Assembly: GCF_000967655.1 (NCBI RefSeq)
Contig: NZ_JXYA01000079.1
Span: 1-40,607 of the forward strand
Direction of reading: 5' to 3'
DNA: 40,607 bases
From: Pseudoalteromonas rubra
Lineage (GTDB): Bacteria; Pseudomonadota; Gammaproteobacteria; Enterobacterales; Alteromonadaceae
The position numbers and the translations under genes were made by a program. Position 1 is the first letter of the stretch. Each line of letters opens with the position of its first letter. Shown here piece after piece: positions 26,701 to 35,563 of this stretch. The notes below the pieces were generated by a model. That model was not told where the DNA came from. It worked only from the letters and a program-made list of their open reading frames with translations, and searched no databases.

Positions 26701-28512
26701 AAGTGCAATAAACTCTTCTTCGACTGCCTTTTTAAGCAACATGGTGCGCTCAAGACTCTCCAGACCACGCGCTACCTGTTGCTCATCCGAAACCCACACC
26801 GCGTTATCTACTTGTACCCCATGCAGTTCAGGCACCTCAGACAACCAATACGCGGTGGAAATCAATTGAGATACCGCCTGCAAGCTGTCGGGGCTTTCAA
26901 GCTGTATGCGCTCTGCAACCGTTTGGCAATGAGAACCCAATGCGCTTAATTCATCGCTCAGTGCCAGCATCGCAGCGGATAACGCCTGGTGCATCGCGGG
27001 AGAAAAATCCTGGCGGGTAGACATGGCAAACGGGTGCGCGGCTGGCTCCCCCACTTGCTGTATCTGCTGGACCAGTTCGTCGACAATTTTTATTACTTGA
27101 TGGTATGTTTCGTCTGTCCATTGCGAAAACAGACTAAATGGCAACAGGGGTATTGGTTTGCCCGTCGACGCTTGCTCAAGCTGCATCAGCTTACCCAAAG
27201 CACTGATATAATTGATTTTGCTATTGAGAATGGGCACTCTCACTTCTTTCGCATAAGAATCCAGTAGTGATTTGGCAGCTGTAAGCTCAGCAAACTCTTG
27301 CTCTCTGTCTGCTATCTGGGGCTTGCCTTGTGCCAGTGACTCTGAGATAGAAGCCAGTACCACCTTCTTGGTACTTTTATGACTGTGCAGTTCGAGCACA
27401 GCAAGCCCGAGGTGAGTTTCATCAAGTCGCTTCTTCACCACCTCCAGTGCCGCCATTTTCTGTGCCACAAACAGCACTTTTTTACCCAAAGCAACAGCCT
27501 CAGCAATGATGTTGGTAATGGTTTGAGACTTGCCAGTACCAGGTGGACCCTGGATGATAAAATCAGCACCCGACTTCATTGCCAAAATCGCCGCTATCTG
27601 GCTGGAGTCGGCATCTTTTACCAAATGGAGCTTCTCTGGGTGCGCCAATTCACTGGCGTTGTACTCGGCTTCTGGGCTAAACCCCTCACTCAAAAGACGT
27701 GTCATGAGCGGCAGCTGCTCAGGCTTTTTGCCTTCTGGCCAGCCACTCGGATCTAAATCCATATACATTTGGAACTTGCCAAACGAGAAAAGCCCCAGGC
27801 CGATTTTATCCGGGTGGACTTTCCAGCTTGATTGCTTCTCGACAGCATGCGCAACTGCTTGATAGTAGTCTGCTAAAGTAGTTTCAACCGTGTAAGTAGG
27901 TAATTGTAGTTTGAATTCGGTTCTCAATTTTGCGGCCAGCGTCAGGTTGGAGCCCAGCTCCTCACCTGTATATTTCAGCTTAAAGCTATCCCTGGCGGAC
28001 GACCTTGTAAGCTTTACGGGGACCAGGATCAAAGGTGCGTAGCGCGACACACGCGTATTGGACGGTTCATTCCATTGCAAAAACCCCAGCGCCAGGTACA
28101 TTACTTCTATGCCCTGCTCTTGCAACATTGTGTGTGCATCCGCCTCTAACTTTAACAGTGCCTTATCAAGCTTTGCAGGCATAAACCCAGTTTGAAGATA
28201 CTTATCGCTAAATCGTGCCTCCCCCTTTTGCTGCTCCAGATACAAATCCAGCGGAGGTAACTCAGTGTCTTCATCAGACTGGAAAAAGGTACTTTGATCA
28301 TCGTCGCTGATGTTATTTTGATAAGCCTTTGGTAATGGCAAAAAGCTCATTGTTTTTTCTTTTTCAACAAGCAGCTCAAAAACTTGCTCAGACTTTTCGT
28401 CTATTATATCTATCGCTTTTCCACTGCTACGATAGTTAAGCTGCGGGTTTGCTCGCAGCCCCATATCAAGCAACTCCAGTCGTGCACTTTCCAATTTCTG
28501 CTCAATAGTCAT
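23740..28512 (-). CDS. Giant DUF4011 / SF1 helicase / Vsr-like nuclease / DUF3320 protein
   Basis: 1590 residues from the ATG at 28512 (AAGGG six bases upstream). The N-terminal DUF4011-type region is followed by SF1 Walker A QGPPGTGKSQT at about 320 and Walker B VFDEASQIPAPDAL at about 950, with SF1 motifs WHYRSRHDSLIAVSN and NVQGDERDVIFIS. Near 1270-1330 is a restriction-endonuclease-like domain: IDLAIRHP, LAFEYDGEGYY, ARDRERLRQ, GWKFARIWSTDWYRDP. The last 160 residues match DUF3320. This architecture was reported, as I recall, among predicted anti-phage systems (DUF4011-helicase-Vsr, Hhe). It should unwind and cut foreign nucleic acid; this is inferred. Single-gene unit. Confidence 0.88.
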   Translation of the reverse strand: MTIEQKLESARLELLDMGLRANPQLNYRSSGKAIDIIDEKSEQVFELLVEKEKTMSFLPLPKAYQNNISDDDQSTFFQSDEDTELPPLDLYLEQQKGEARFSDKYLQTGFMPAKLDKALLKLEADAHTMLQEQGIEVMYLALGFLQWNEPSNTRVSRYAPLILVPVKLTRSSARDSFKLKYTGEELGSNLTLAAKLRTEFKLQLPTYTVETTLADYYQAVAHAVEKQSSWKVHPDKIGLGLFSFGKFQMYMDLDPSGWPEGKKPEQLPLMTRLLSEGFSPEAEYNASELAHPEKLHLVKDADSSQIAAILAMKSGADFIIQGPPGTGKSQTITNIIAEAVALGKKVLFVAQKMAALEVVKKRLDETHLGLAVLELHSHKSTKKVVLASISESLAQGKPQIADREQEFAELTAAKSLLDSYAKEVRVPILNSKINYISALGKLMQLEQASTGKPIPLLPFSLFSQWTDETYHQVIKIVDELVQQIQQVGEPAAHPFAMSTRQDFSPAMHQALSAAMLALSDELSALGSHCQTVAERIQLESPDSLQAVSQLISTAYWLSEVPELHGVQVDNAVWVSDEQQVARGLESLERTMLLKKAVEEEFIALVFEADLLSIREGLVGKTDKWWRFLSPGFRKAKTKLSGLYKGALPSNPAKWLESLDTVLEYKSAKRELDTYCTFLSNAFGPLWQGEHSDLAELKRVFEWICDYYQKVNSGQLQLKLAKVIDAGVDKQLLLNESNGLKRLHNESLHLCNRLTEIVAIDPQRSEYELATMKFGALSELLASWNKPEQLYEFARYNQIITALEQYQIQPFVKLAFNWKESPQALQHVFEKSYYQGLVDYAYANSASIRQFDRTKHEKTIKDFKKVDEESLFFAQEKLVGQLFEQLPNKNAKGEMELVLRELSKKTRHIPLRKLLSEAGHVIQQIKPIFMMSPMSIATYLKQGALEFDLIVFDEASQIPAPDALGAMMRGSQVIVVGDSKQMPPNSLFAKSVELEEEELEKSDTADIESILALMESKGAPSHMLKWHYRSRHDSLIAVSNEQFYKNELIAFPSPGFHRDATGLKFHYLPESWYDKGGSRTNPGEVKAVVAAVLKHALTKPHLSLGIVAFSLSQRDAILLELEKVRRLHPETDGFFERHAGGDEFFVKNLENVQGDERDVIFISICYGKTKSGQISQNFGLLNKPGGERRLNVLISRARLSMEVFSNFHGQELRVDSGSPFGLRALQAFLEFAEFNKSETAAEGEQEANFAFGRVLQDAIQNLGFDVAAQVGNQGYFIDLAIRHPSYPEQYVLAFEYDGEGYYEAVSARDRERLRQSVLEGLGWKFARIWSTDWYRDPKSELQRLKVMIEEAILNHDAHLVALEGDTEQAAVLADTLSMTAETEPQSAAPVIQRNEVAEEAMFDACKTPYKKVDASELNMPKVDDFSAIPLSAIEHAIERVVASEYPIFASIVASRLANAAGLSRVGSKIKRIVDQAIDGLAGKGAIQKDDNRVLWPKGVSSVKLRNWDAADASMKKLENVCDAELTNALLLTVRDAHAINMTDSASAALGLLGFQRATAQAVERMNRLAQEQCKKGVLTSENDRLKIAVRN

Positions 28513-28921
28513 AAACAACCCTTGTAATAACTTACCCAATCAACCTTGAATAAATGGAATAAAAATAGAGCTAACAATAAAGCGTAGAGCCACAAGACTG
28601 GTTTTGCCACTTCATAAGCAAATCAGATAGTTGCTACGAGCAGGATTGAATCAAACAAAGCGAGTTAAGGGTGAGTGAATGGCAAATACCATTTTTCAAA
28701 TTTAGGACACATTCCGCTGCCCCTGTGCACAATTGAGCCACATTGTGCACATTTCTAAAAATGAGCATAAATCATTAAATTTTAAGGACTTCACAATGAC
28801 CAAGAGCAAATTTTAAACAGCCTTCCTGCCTTATTTCAGGTGAAATGTGCAAATAATGTGAAAGTTGCGATTTGGCCTTTGTGGTTATTGCAATTTTAGG
28901 CTAACTTCCACAGACAGGCTT
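28513..28921. other. Divergent intergenic region
   Basis: It holds the helicase promoter on the left, an inverted repeat at 28724-28751, and AT-rich DNA that must contain the promoter of the riboswitch transcript on the right. No gene is supported. Confidence 0.45.
28724..28751. promoter_or_regulatory. Inverted repeat built from two TGTGCACA palindromes
   Basis: TGTGCACAAT (28724-28733) and ATTGTGCACA (28742-28751) are perfect inverted copies around 8 bases. Each half contains the 8-bp palindrome TGTGCACA, and the two centres are about 20 bp (two helix turns) apart. It lies between the divergent helicase and riboswitch units and looks like an operator. Confidence 0.55.
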
Positions 28922-29005
28922 AAAATAGCAAACCTTTCGAAAGGAGGGGACGCAAAGCTTCCGGTCTAAGGTGCATACTAAGATAGCGGGGTTGCTGAAT
29001 GCCAA
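28922..29005 (+). promoter_or_regulatory. c-di-GMP-I (GEMM) riboswitch
   Basis: The stretch shows the conserved GEMM-I core in order: AGCAAACC, a stem capped by a GAAA tetraloop (CTTTCGAAAGG), GGGGACGCAAAGC, TTCCGGTCTAAGG, and GATAGCGGGGTTGCTGA. These match the two-helix aptamer that binds cyclic di-GMP. Possible switching elements follow: GAATGCCAA (28997-29005) can pair with TTGGCATTC (29060-29068), and GTATGC at 29039-29044 can pair with GCATAC at either 28973-28978 (inside the aptamer) or 29024-29029. Whether binding turns expression on or off cannot be told. It lies 220 bp upstream of the CBM2/YceI operon on the same strand. Confidence 0.92.
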
Positions 29006-29226
29006 CGAGTGATAATGAAGTGTGCATACTGTTGTTTTGTATGCGCATTGCGTAGCATATTGGCATTCACGCCTATGGCATCTGTTGTCATACCGTCTAC
29101 TTTTAGTCTTTCCTCATCCCTGAGCTTGTCGTTGCGATTTTAACCTGTTCATTCTGGTCGACCGCCTATTCAGCGAAGAACAGCAGGGAAACAACATGTC
29201 AGATGACAATGCTCTGGGGAATACTC

Positions 29227-31026
29227 ATGAGACAACATAGATACAACAAGCAGCGCCGGCTTTTTAAAGTCGGGCTCTGTTTAATGGCTTTAGGACACGC
29301 TATGCCAGGCCTGGCAGCGCAGTGCGAGTTCAAGGTAAAAAATGAGTGGCAAAGCGGTTATACCGCAGAAGTCACGGTATATAACGATTCCGACGTTGCC
29401 TTAGATGGCTGGACGGTCGGGCTTGAGTTTAATCGGGGTGAGTCAATCAACAATGCCTGGCGCGCTCAACTGGGCGGCAGCAACCCCTATCAGTTTGAGA
29501 ACCTCAGCTGGAACCGAAAGATTAACCCAAACTCGTCAAAGTCTTTTGGTTTTAACGTGCAAAAAGCGGCCGGGCAAACCGCCGTTGCACCTGTCTTCTC
29601 TGGCATTTGCGAGAGCAGCGGGCAGGATGACAATAACGAAGTCAGTGTTGCCATTACCGCGTCTGACACCCAGGCCACGGCACCTGCCACCATCCAATTC
29701 AGTAGCGAGCTTGCCAATTCGGCCTCAGACACAGTGAGCTACCTATGGGATTTTGGTAACGGCCAAAACTCAGATGAAATGAACCCACAACATACCTTTG
29801 AGCAGCCGGGTGATTACCAGGTGTCATTAACCATCAACGACGGCACCAATGACTACCAGGCAGCACCAATTTCACTCTCGATTGAACAAGCGCAGCCAGA
29901 ATCGGCACAATGTATCTTTGAAGTGGAACAGGAATGGATCTCTGGCTTTCGCGGCAAGGTCACCATCACTAACACCGAAAGCGTGGCCATTTCAGGCTGG
30001 AAAGTGCTGATGGAATTTGCCGATAACACCAAACTGACCGGCGTTTGGCATGGCAATCACAGTGGCAATAACCCCTATGAAATTGTCAACGAGAACTACA
30101 ACGGCACCATTAATCCGGGCCAGAGCTTAAACTTTGGTTTTAATGCCCAAAAGGCGCAGGAAAATGACGCCCCAACTACCCCTTCGCTCGGCGGCTTATG
30201 CTCGACAGATGGCAATATTAACCATGCGCCAACGGCCGTTGCGTCTGCCTCAGTGACCTCGGGCCAGCGCCCTCTAACAGTGAACTTTGATGGTAGTGAC
30301 TCTTCCGATCCTGATGGCGATACCCTGACCTTCAGCTGGGATTTTGGTAACGGCAATACATCCAGCGAGCCAAACCCTGCTTATGTTTTCGATCAGACCG
30401 GTACATTTACAGTCAAACTATCGGTCAATGACGGGGTCAATACCACGGTCAGCCAGCTCATTAGCATTCAGGTCACAGAGCCGGATGTGGCACCCATCAC
30501 CGGACCATTTGAGTTAAATCCGCAAAGCTCCAGCCTGTATTTTGTCTCCACCAAAAAACAGCACGTGGTTGAAGCACACACTTTCGAAAATCTCAGTGGC
30601 AGTATTTCTGAGCAAGGTGCTGCAAGGCTCACTCTGGATCTGGCCAGTGTTAATACGGGTAATGACACCCGGGACGGCAGAATGAAGGAGCACCTGTTTG
30701 ATACCAGCTTGTTCCCGCACGCCGAAGTACTGCTCGCCGTTGATTATGCAGCCCTGACAGCCTTGCCTATTGGCAGCACTGAAAAGCAGACTGTTACCGC
30801 CACGCTCAATCTCAAAGGCGTGATAGCCGAAGTAACTGCAGACGTGGCAGTTCGCCGCCTGACGCACACTAAAGTCATGGTGCAAAGCCTTGCCCCTGTT
30901 GTGCTGGACGCGACAGACTTTGGCTTAGAGCCAGGTATAGAAACACTGAGAACATTGGCGAATTTATCTGTGATCAGTTACGCGGTTCCCGTGAGCTTTA
31001 ACTTAGTTTTTGAAGCTCAACAATAG
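29227..31026 (+). CDS. Secreted CBM2-PKD-CBM2-PKD-YceI protein (Cbp2E-like)
   Basis: 599 residues from ATG 29227 (GGGGA six bases upstream). The signal peptide ends at LAA before QCEF. Order: CBM2-like domain about 32-125 (QCEFKVKNEWQSGY), PKD about 138-222 (VSYLWDFGNGQNSDEMNPQH), second CBM2-like about 228-325, PKD about 335-415 (SDPDGDTLTFSWDFGNG), YceI-like domain about 425-599 (LNPQSSSLYFVSTKKQHV). CBM2 modules bind cellulose or chitin; YceI-like domains of this type bind ubiquinone. Similar proteins in Cellvibrio and Saccharophagus (Cbp2E, Cbp2D) take part in redox chemistry of cellulose breakdown. First gene of the operon after the riboswitch; next gene 12 bp on. Confidence 0.85.
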   Translation: MRQHRYNKQRRLFKVGLCLMALGHAMPGLAAQCEFKVKNEWQSGYTAEVTVYNDSDVALDGWTVGLEFNRGESINNAWRAQLGGSNPYQFENLSWNRKINPNSSKSFGFNVQKAAGQTAVAPVFSGICESSGQDDNNEVSVAITASDTQATAPATIQFSSELANSASDTVSYLWDFGNGQNSDEMNPQHTFEQPGDYQVSLTINDGTNDYQAAPISLSIEQAQPESAQCIFEVEQEWISGFRGKVTITNTESVAISGWKVLMEFADNTKLTGVWHGNHSGNNPYEIVNENYNGTINPGQSLNFGFNAQKAQENDAPTTPSLGGLCSTDGNINHAPTAVASASVTSGQRPLTVNFDGSDSSDPDGDTLTFSWDFGNGNTSSEPNPAYVFDQTGTFTVKLSVNDGVNTTVSQLISIQVTEPDVAPITGPFELNPQSSSLYFVSTKKQHVVEAHTFENLSGSISEQGAARLTLDLASVNTGNDTRDGRMKEHLFDTSLFPHAEVLLAVDYAALTALPIGSTEKQTVTATLNLKGVIAEVTADVAVRRLTHTKVMVQSLAPVVLDATDFGLEPGIETLRTLANLSVISYAVPVSFNLVFEAQQ

Positions 31027-31038
31027 GAGGGAAAGAAA

Positions 31039-34000
31039 ATGATATTCAATAATTTACCACGATTCTCTACCTTGACTCGTAGCAAATCTGCAGCACCTGC
31101 TATTGCAAAGTTTGCCGCCTGTATTAGTTTAATCGCAAGCGCGCCGTTTGCTCAGGCAGCGCAGTGTTCATTTACCATTCCGGATAACTGGAACAACGGC
31201 TTTAAAACCGAGATAGCCATAGAAAATGACTCAGATCAGAGCATTAACGACTGGTCGCTCGAACTCACCTGGAACCCGGGCATCTCCCTGCAAAATAGCT
31301 GGAACGGCAATTTCGACTGTAACGACACGGGCTGTACCATCACCTCACAAGGTCATACCCTACATGCAAATCAGTCATTTGGTCTCGGCTTTGTTGCCAA
31401 TAAAAATGGTCTGAGTGAAGACGCTGTCATTACCCTCAATGGTGATGTGTGCAGCAACTCTGGCCCGACTACGCCCCCGGATGCGGTCACAGAAACGGGG
31501 TTGTGGGCGCTGGACAGTGCTGAGTCTTCACTTAGTTACGTGTCGGTCAAAAAAGACCATGTGGCAGAGCTGAACCAGTTTGCGTCGCAGAATAACGCTG
31601 CTCCTGCGCTATCGGGCAGTATTGATGCCGACGGTCGCGTAATCCTGGCAGTTGATTTAAATAGTGTGTCTACCGGTGTGGATATCAGAAACAGCCGGGT
31701 TATGGATTTACTGTTTGAAACTGAGCTACTGCCAACGGCGTACTTCAGCACTCAGATTGACCCTGCACTATTGAGCACGCTGGAAGTGGGCAACCCGACG
31801 GTTCAAACCGTTACCGGCGAGATGAGCCTGCATGGCGTTAACCATGAACTCAGCCTGGATGTGTTGGTCGTGAAGCTGGCAACGGGCCATGTTAACGTCA
31901 GTACGCTTACGCCTTTGATAGTCGACAGTAAAACCTTCGATATGGACTATGGTATTGAGGCACTGAGAGTGGTCGCTAACCTGAGTGGCATTGGTGAGAC
32001 CGTACCGGTTTACTTTAACCTGACCTTTTTATCAGCCGAGCAAGACGGTTTTGAGCCGGTGGATATGGCGGCCAAACCCGCTGCACCTTCTGAGCTCAGC
32101 GCCAGTGTGCTTTCTACCGAAGCGCAGGCGCAATTAAGCTGGTACGACAACAGCAATAACGAAACCAACTACCTGGTGCGTTTAAAATCGCTTGATGGCC
32201 GCTGGCACACCGCCGCTACGCTTGCCTCTAACGCCAGTTATTATGAATCGGGTTTACCTGAGTCCGGCGAGTTTGATTACAAGGTGATTGCGCTGAACAA
32301 CTCAGTGCCCTCCCAGCCCAGTAATATTGCCCGTATCACCGTCACGCAAACCGACCCCATTGCCCGTGGCATGGAGTTGTACAAAACTAATTGTGCCGGT
32401 TGTCATGGCTCTGAAGGGGGCGGTCTGGGTTCATTCCCTGCGCTTAATACAGAACGCGATGTACAGGCCATGATTGATGTGATCACCGCGACTATGCCTT
32501 ATGGCGCGCCGGGTGCTTGTGATGAGCAGTGTGCTACGGATATCGCGGATTACCTGCAAACCCTGTGGCCTGCGCCATTAACCTGTGATGTGGGTGTCGC
32601 GCCTGTGGCATACGGTGCAAGACAGCTGAAAATCCTGACCCAAACCGAATATCAAAACACAGTAGAAGACTTACTGGGGGTTGATTTTGAGGTGTCAGAC
32701 GGCCTGTCGCCGGATTCTCAGGTGGGCTTTTTCATCAATAATACCCATGCCGCTGTGCAGCCTTCTAACTACAGCAACTACCTGCTGGTTGCCGAAGAAA
32801 TCGCACAATGGGTGGCTGATAATGGCTATTCGCCTGCTTTAAGTTGTACAGCCATTAACGAAGACTGTGCCAACCGTTTAATTGATGAGTTAGCGCCGCA
32901 GATATTCCGCCGTCCGCTAACGCAGGATGAAGCGGACAGTTATCGACTGATCGCAACGGGCTTTTTCAACAATAACGACGTTGCAGCGGGCATGCAGTTA
33001 GCGCTGGAAGGCTTGCTGTCTTCGCCGCAGTTTATTTATCGTCATGAATTAGGCGAAGCAAACCCGGATAACTCAGAGCTGGATTACGACGCCTTTGAGC
33101 TGACCTCGTGGGAAATGGCTACCTTCCTGTCTTATACCTTTACCGGTTCATCGCCAGATCAGCTTCTGTGGCAAGCCGCTGAGCGTGATGAGTTGCGTGA
33201 TGAAGCCCATATCATTGCCCATGCAAACCGCCTGGCAGAGCAAGCCAAGCCGGTGTTGGGTGACTTTGTGGGCAGCTGGTTAGGCACAGGCAGTTTAGAG
33301 GTCGCCAGTAAAGATCAGGACCACTATCCGGGCTTTGCCAATCTGGTACCCGCCATGAAAGCGGAGATCAACGAAACCTTCTCCTACATCATGACTCAGC
33401 CGGACGAAAAATTTGGCTCGCTGTATACCGCCAACTTCACGTTCGTGAACCAGTTACTGGCCAACCACTACAACATTCCTGGCGTATCAGGTGATGACAT
33501 GCAAAAAGTTGAGACCACACAGCGCGGGGGTATCTTGGCCAATGGTGCGTTTATGTCGCGCTGGGCAGAAGTAGACGAGTCGCACCCTATTTTACGCTCG
33601 GTCAGAGTGCGCCGCCGTATGCTGTGCCAGGATCAGCCCGATCCGCCAGCCGGTACCTTTGAAGCCAGAGAGCAAAGGCTTGCCGAGCTGTCTGACTTGT
33701 TGCAAGACCCGACGACCACTAACCGACTCAAGTACCACAGCTTGACCGAAGGCCAGCCTTGTTCAAGCTGCCACGAAAAGTACATCAACCCAATGGGCTT
33801 TGGTATGGAAGACTTTGATGCGGTGGGCAACATCCGCAATCAAGACAACAACGGTAATGTGATCGACGCATCGGGCACCCTCTACGCCCCTGAGAAATAC
33901 GCTCAGGTCAGTGACTTTGTGCCATTCAACGGCACTAAACAGTTAGGTGCGGTGATAGCCGACCTGTCTTCAGCTCAAAGCTGCTTACCACAGCAAATGT

Positions 34001-34209
34001 TCCGCTACGTAATGGGTGTGGGTCATGACTCAATCGACCCGACGAGTGAAGAAGACAAGCGTCTGTCTCAGACAGAGCAGGTCGGTTATATGTGTGAAAT
34101 CGACACACTGACCAACACCATGATGCAGGAAAGCCCGAGAGCCATGCTGGAGAAATTTGGTTCACTCAAGTCGGTGCGCTATCGCAAAGCCTGGTCCAGA
34201 AGCGAGTAA
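31039..34209 (+). CDS. CBM2-YceI-FN3-cytochrome c-DUF1592/1588/1585 protein (Cbp2D-like)
   Basis: 1056 residues; GGAGGGA before the ATG; signal peptide ending at AQA|AQCSF. Order: CBM2-like about 42-145, YceI-like about 155-335 (LDSAESSLSYVSVKKDHV), FN3 about 345-437, then a c-type haem site NCAGCHG (C451-H455, GMELYKTNCAGCH). After that come the modules of planctomycete-type cytochrome proteins: DUF1587 (ILTQTEYQNTVEDLLGVD), DUF1595/1592 (EEIAQWV to WLGTGSLEVAS), DUF1588 (GGILANGAFMSRWAEVDESH), a second CSSCH at about 910, and DUF1585. The layout parallels Cbp2D. A likely role is electron transfer at the substrate surface, perhaps to lytic polysaccharide monooxygenases; none is in the window. 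Confidence 0.85.
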   Translation: MIFNNLPRFSTLTRSKSAAPAIAKFAACISLIASAPFAQAAQCSFTIPDNWNNGFKTEIAIENDSDQSINDWSLELTWNPGISLQNSWNGNFDCNDTGCTITSQGHTLHANQSFGLGFVANKNGLSEDAVITLNGDVCSNSGPTTPPDAVTETGLWALDSAESSLSYVSVKKDHVAELNQFASQNNAAPALSGSIDADGRVILAVDLNSVSTGVDIRNSRVMDLLFETELLPTAYFSTQIDPALLSTLEVGNPTVQTVTGEMSLHGVNHELSLDVLVVKLATGHVNVSTLTPLIVDSKTFDMDYGIEALRVVANLSGIGETVPVYFNLTFLSAEQDGFEPVDMAAKPAAPSELSASVLSTEAQAQLSWYDNSNNETNYLVRLKSLDGRWHTAATLASNASYYESGLPESGEFDYKVIALNNSVPSQPSNIARITVTQTDPIARGMELYKTNCAGCHGSEGGGLGSFPALNTERDVQAMIDVITATMPYGAPGACDEQCATDIADYLQTLWPAPLTCDVGVAPVAYGARQLKILTQTEYQNTVEDLLGVDFEVSDGLSPDSQVGFFINNTHAAVQPSNYSNYLLVAEEIAQWVADNGYSPALSCTAINEDCANRLIDELAPQIFRRPLTQDEADSYRLIATGFFNNNDVAAGMQLALEGLLSSPQFIYRHELGEANPDNSELDYDAFELTSWEMATFLSYTFTGSSPDQLLWQAAERDELRDEAHIIAHANRLAEQAKPVLGDFVGSWLGTGSLEVASKDQDHYPGFANLVPAMKAEINETFSYIMTQPDEKFGSLYTANFTFVNQLLANHYNIPGVSGDDMQKVETTQRGGILANGAFMSRWAEVDESHPILRSVRVRRRMLCQDQPDPPAGTFEAREQRLAELSDLLQDPTTTNRLKYHSLTEGQPCSSCHEKYINPMGFGMEDFDAVGNIRNQDNNGNVIDASGTLYAPEKYAQVSDFVPFNGTKQLGAVIADLSSAQSCLPQQMFRYVMGVGHDSIDPTSEEDKRLSQTEQVGYMCEIDTLTNTMMQESPRAMLEKFGSLKSVRYRKAWSRSE

Positions 34210-34239
34210 TGCGGGTCACAACATTAAGAGGTTAGTAAC

Positions 34240-35466
34240 ATGAAAAAAGAGCATTTAAATAACATGGCGATATCGCGCCGCAGCTTATTAAAAATGTTTA
34301 TGGCGTCGGGTATTTCGACCGCCCTGATCCGCACATCGCCGCTGGTATCAGGATTGCTTTACGCACGACATGCCGATGCGATGGACGCCGGGCTGCCCAA
34401 CAAAACCGTGTCCATTTATATTCCGGGCGGGTCTATTGCGTCGCTTTGGAACCCCACAGGCAGCGGTGAAACCATGCAGCTGGGCGTGATGTCGGCAGGC
34501 TATGAGCCGGTTAAAACCGAGTGTAACTTTATGGTCAATATGGCCCACTCCAATGCGGGTCATGGCCGTATGCCGGTGCTGCTCGCCCAGAGCTGGGGCG
34601 GTGACAGTTACGACGTCACTATGGGTAACGCACTGGGCCCAAACCTGCCATTTCGTTATCTGAACTTAGGCGTTCACAGTAATGGCCAGGGCCACTTAAC
34701 CAAAGATAACCGTAACCGTTTGCCGTTTCAGGAGAACCCCTTCACCGTGTATAAAATGGTGTTTGGCGGCGCCCAGGGCAGCAACAGCAAAACGCCTATC
34801 ATGAATGCGCATATGTCGGCAGCCAACGCGATTAAAAACAGACTCGCAGGCTACGAAATACAGCGCATGAATGATCATCTGGATGCCATTGCAGATACCC
34901 AGCGGCGTTTAGATGAGCTCTCTGGTGGCACCTCCTGTGGCATTGCCCCCGATGACACTGAGTTCCCGTTGACCTTTGATACCTTCAGCCAGCAGGCCAG
35001 GCTGCAAGCAGACATTGCCGTGGCAGCTTTGCAATGTAACCTGACCAGCTCGGTATCACTGGCCTTTGGCAACCACCAGTCCGAGTTCCGTATTCCTGAG
35101 CTGAACTTCCAGGGGCACTATCACAACGCCATTCACGGTGGCAGTAACGGCCAGCCAAACTATCCATACTACACCGAAATGCGCAGCCACCTGGGCAGCC
35201 TGAGCGCCTATTTGATCCAAAAACTCAAAGCAGCCGGCATCTTAGACAGCACAGTGGTACTAGAAACCACCGACATGGGCCACGCAGACAAACACTCTGC
35301 CAACCCCTGCGCCTATCTAATCGCCGGCGGCGGTGCCCGTATCAACCGAGGCGTAGTCAGCGATATCGGCTCTGGCTACAACCAGCACGATGTGCTGCAC
35401 ACCGCAGCCAAAGCCTGCGGCGTAGACCTTGGGTTTGGTAAGGAAATTCCGGGGGTGATTGTTTAG
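34240..35466 (+). CDS. DUF1552 protein with Tat-like signal
   Basis: 408 residues; AGAGG ribosome site. The N-terminus has SRRSLLKMFMASG, a twin-arginine signal candidate, so it would cross the inner membrane folded, probably with a cofactor or metal. The body matches DUF1552: VSIYIPGGSIASLWNPTG, AHSNAGHG, YLNLGVHSNG, VVLETTDMGHADKHS, YNQHDVLHTAAKACG. DUF1552 genes regularly accompany DUF1592/DUF1588 cytochrome genes. Its sheet and His-rich motifs recall alkaline-phosphatase or sulfatase relatives (DUF1501-like); the reaction is unknown. Third and last gene of the operon, 30 bp after the cytochrome gene. Confidence 0.85.
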   Translation: MKKEHLNNMAISRRSLLKMFMASGISTALIRTSPLVSGLLYARHADAMDAGLPNKTVSIYIPGGSIASLWNPTGSGETMQLGVMSAGYEPVKTECNFMVNMAHSNAGHGRMPVLLAQSWGGDSYDVTMGNALGPNLPFRYLNLGVHSNGQGHLTKDNRNRLPFQENPFTVYKMVFGGAQGSNSKTPIMNAHMSAANAIKNRLAGYEIQRMNDHLDAIADTQRRLDELSGGTSCGIAPDDTEFPLTFDTFSQQARLQADIAVAALQCNLTSSVSLAFGNHQSEFRIPELNFQGHYHNAIHGGSNGQPNYPYYTEMRSHLGSLSAYLIQKLKAAGILDSTVVLETTDMGHADKHSANPCAYLIAGGGARINRGVVSDIGSGYNQHDVLHTAAKACGVDLGFGKEIPGVIV

Positions 35467-35537
35467 GTGGTTGTTTTGGCTTTTTTTGATAACTGCTATT
35501 TAGCGAGTAGTTTTGGTTTATAGATAATCAGGACAGC

Positions 35538-35563
35538 AAAGCCCCTTTTTAGGGGCTTTTTTT
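35538..35563 (+). terminator. Intrinsic terminator of the CBM2/cytochrome operon
   Basis: AAAGCCCCT (35538-35546) pairs with AGGGGCTTT (35551-35559) and runs into seven Ts. Confidence 0.9.

Noticed and set aside
24432..27862. Many plus-strand frames opposite the large helicase gene
   Set aside because: They are shadows of a continuous 1590-codon gene with clear helicase motifs.
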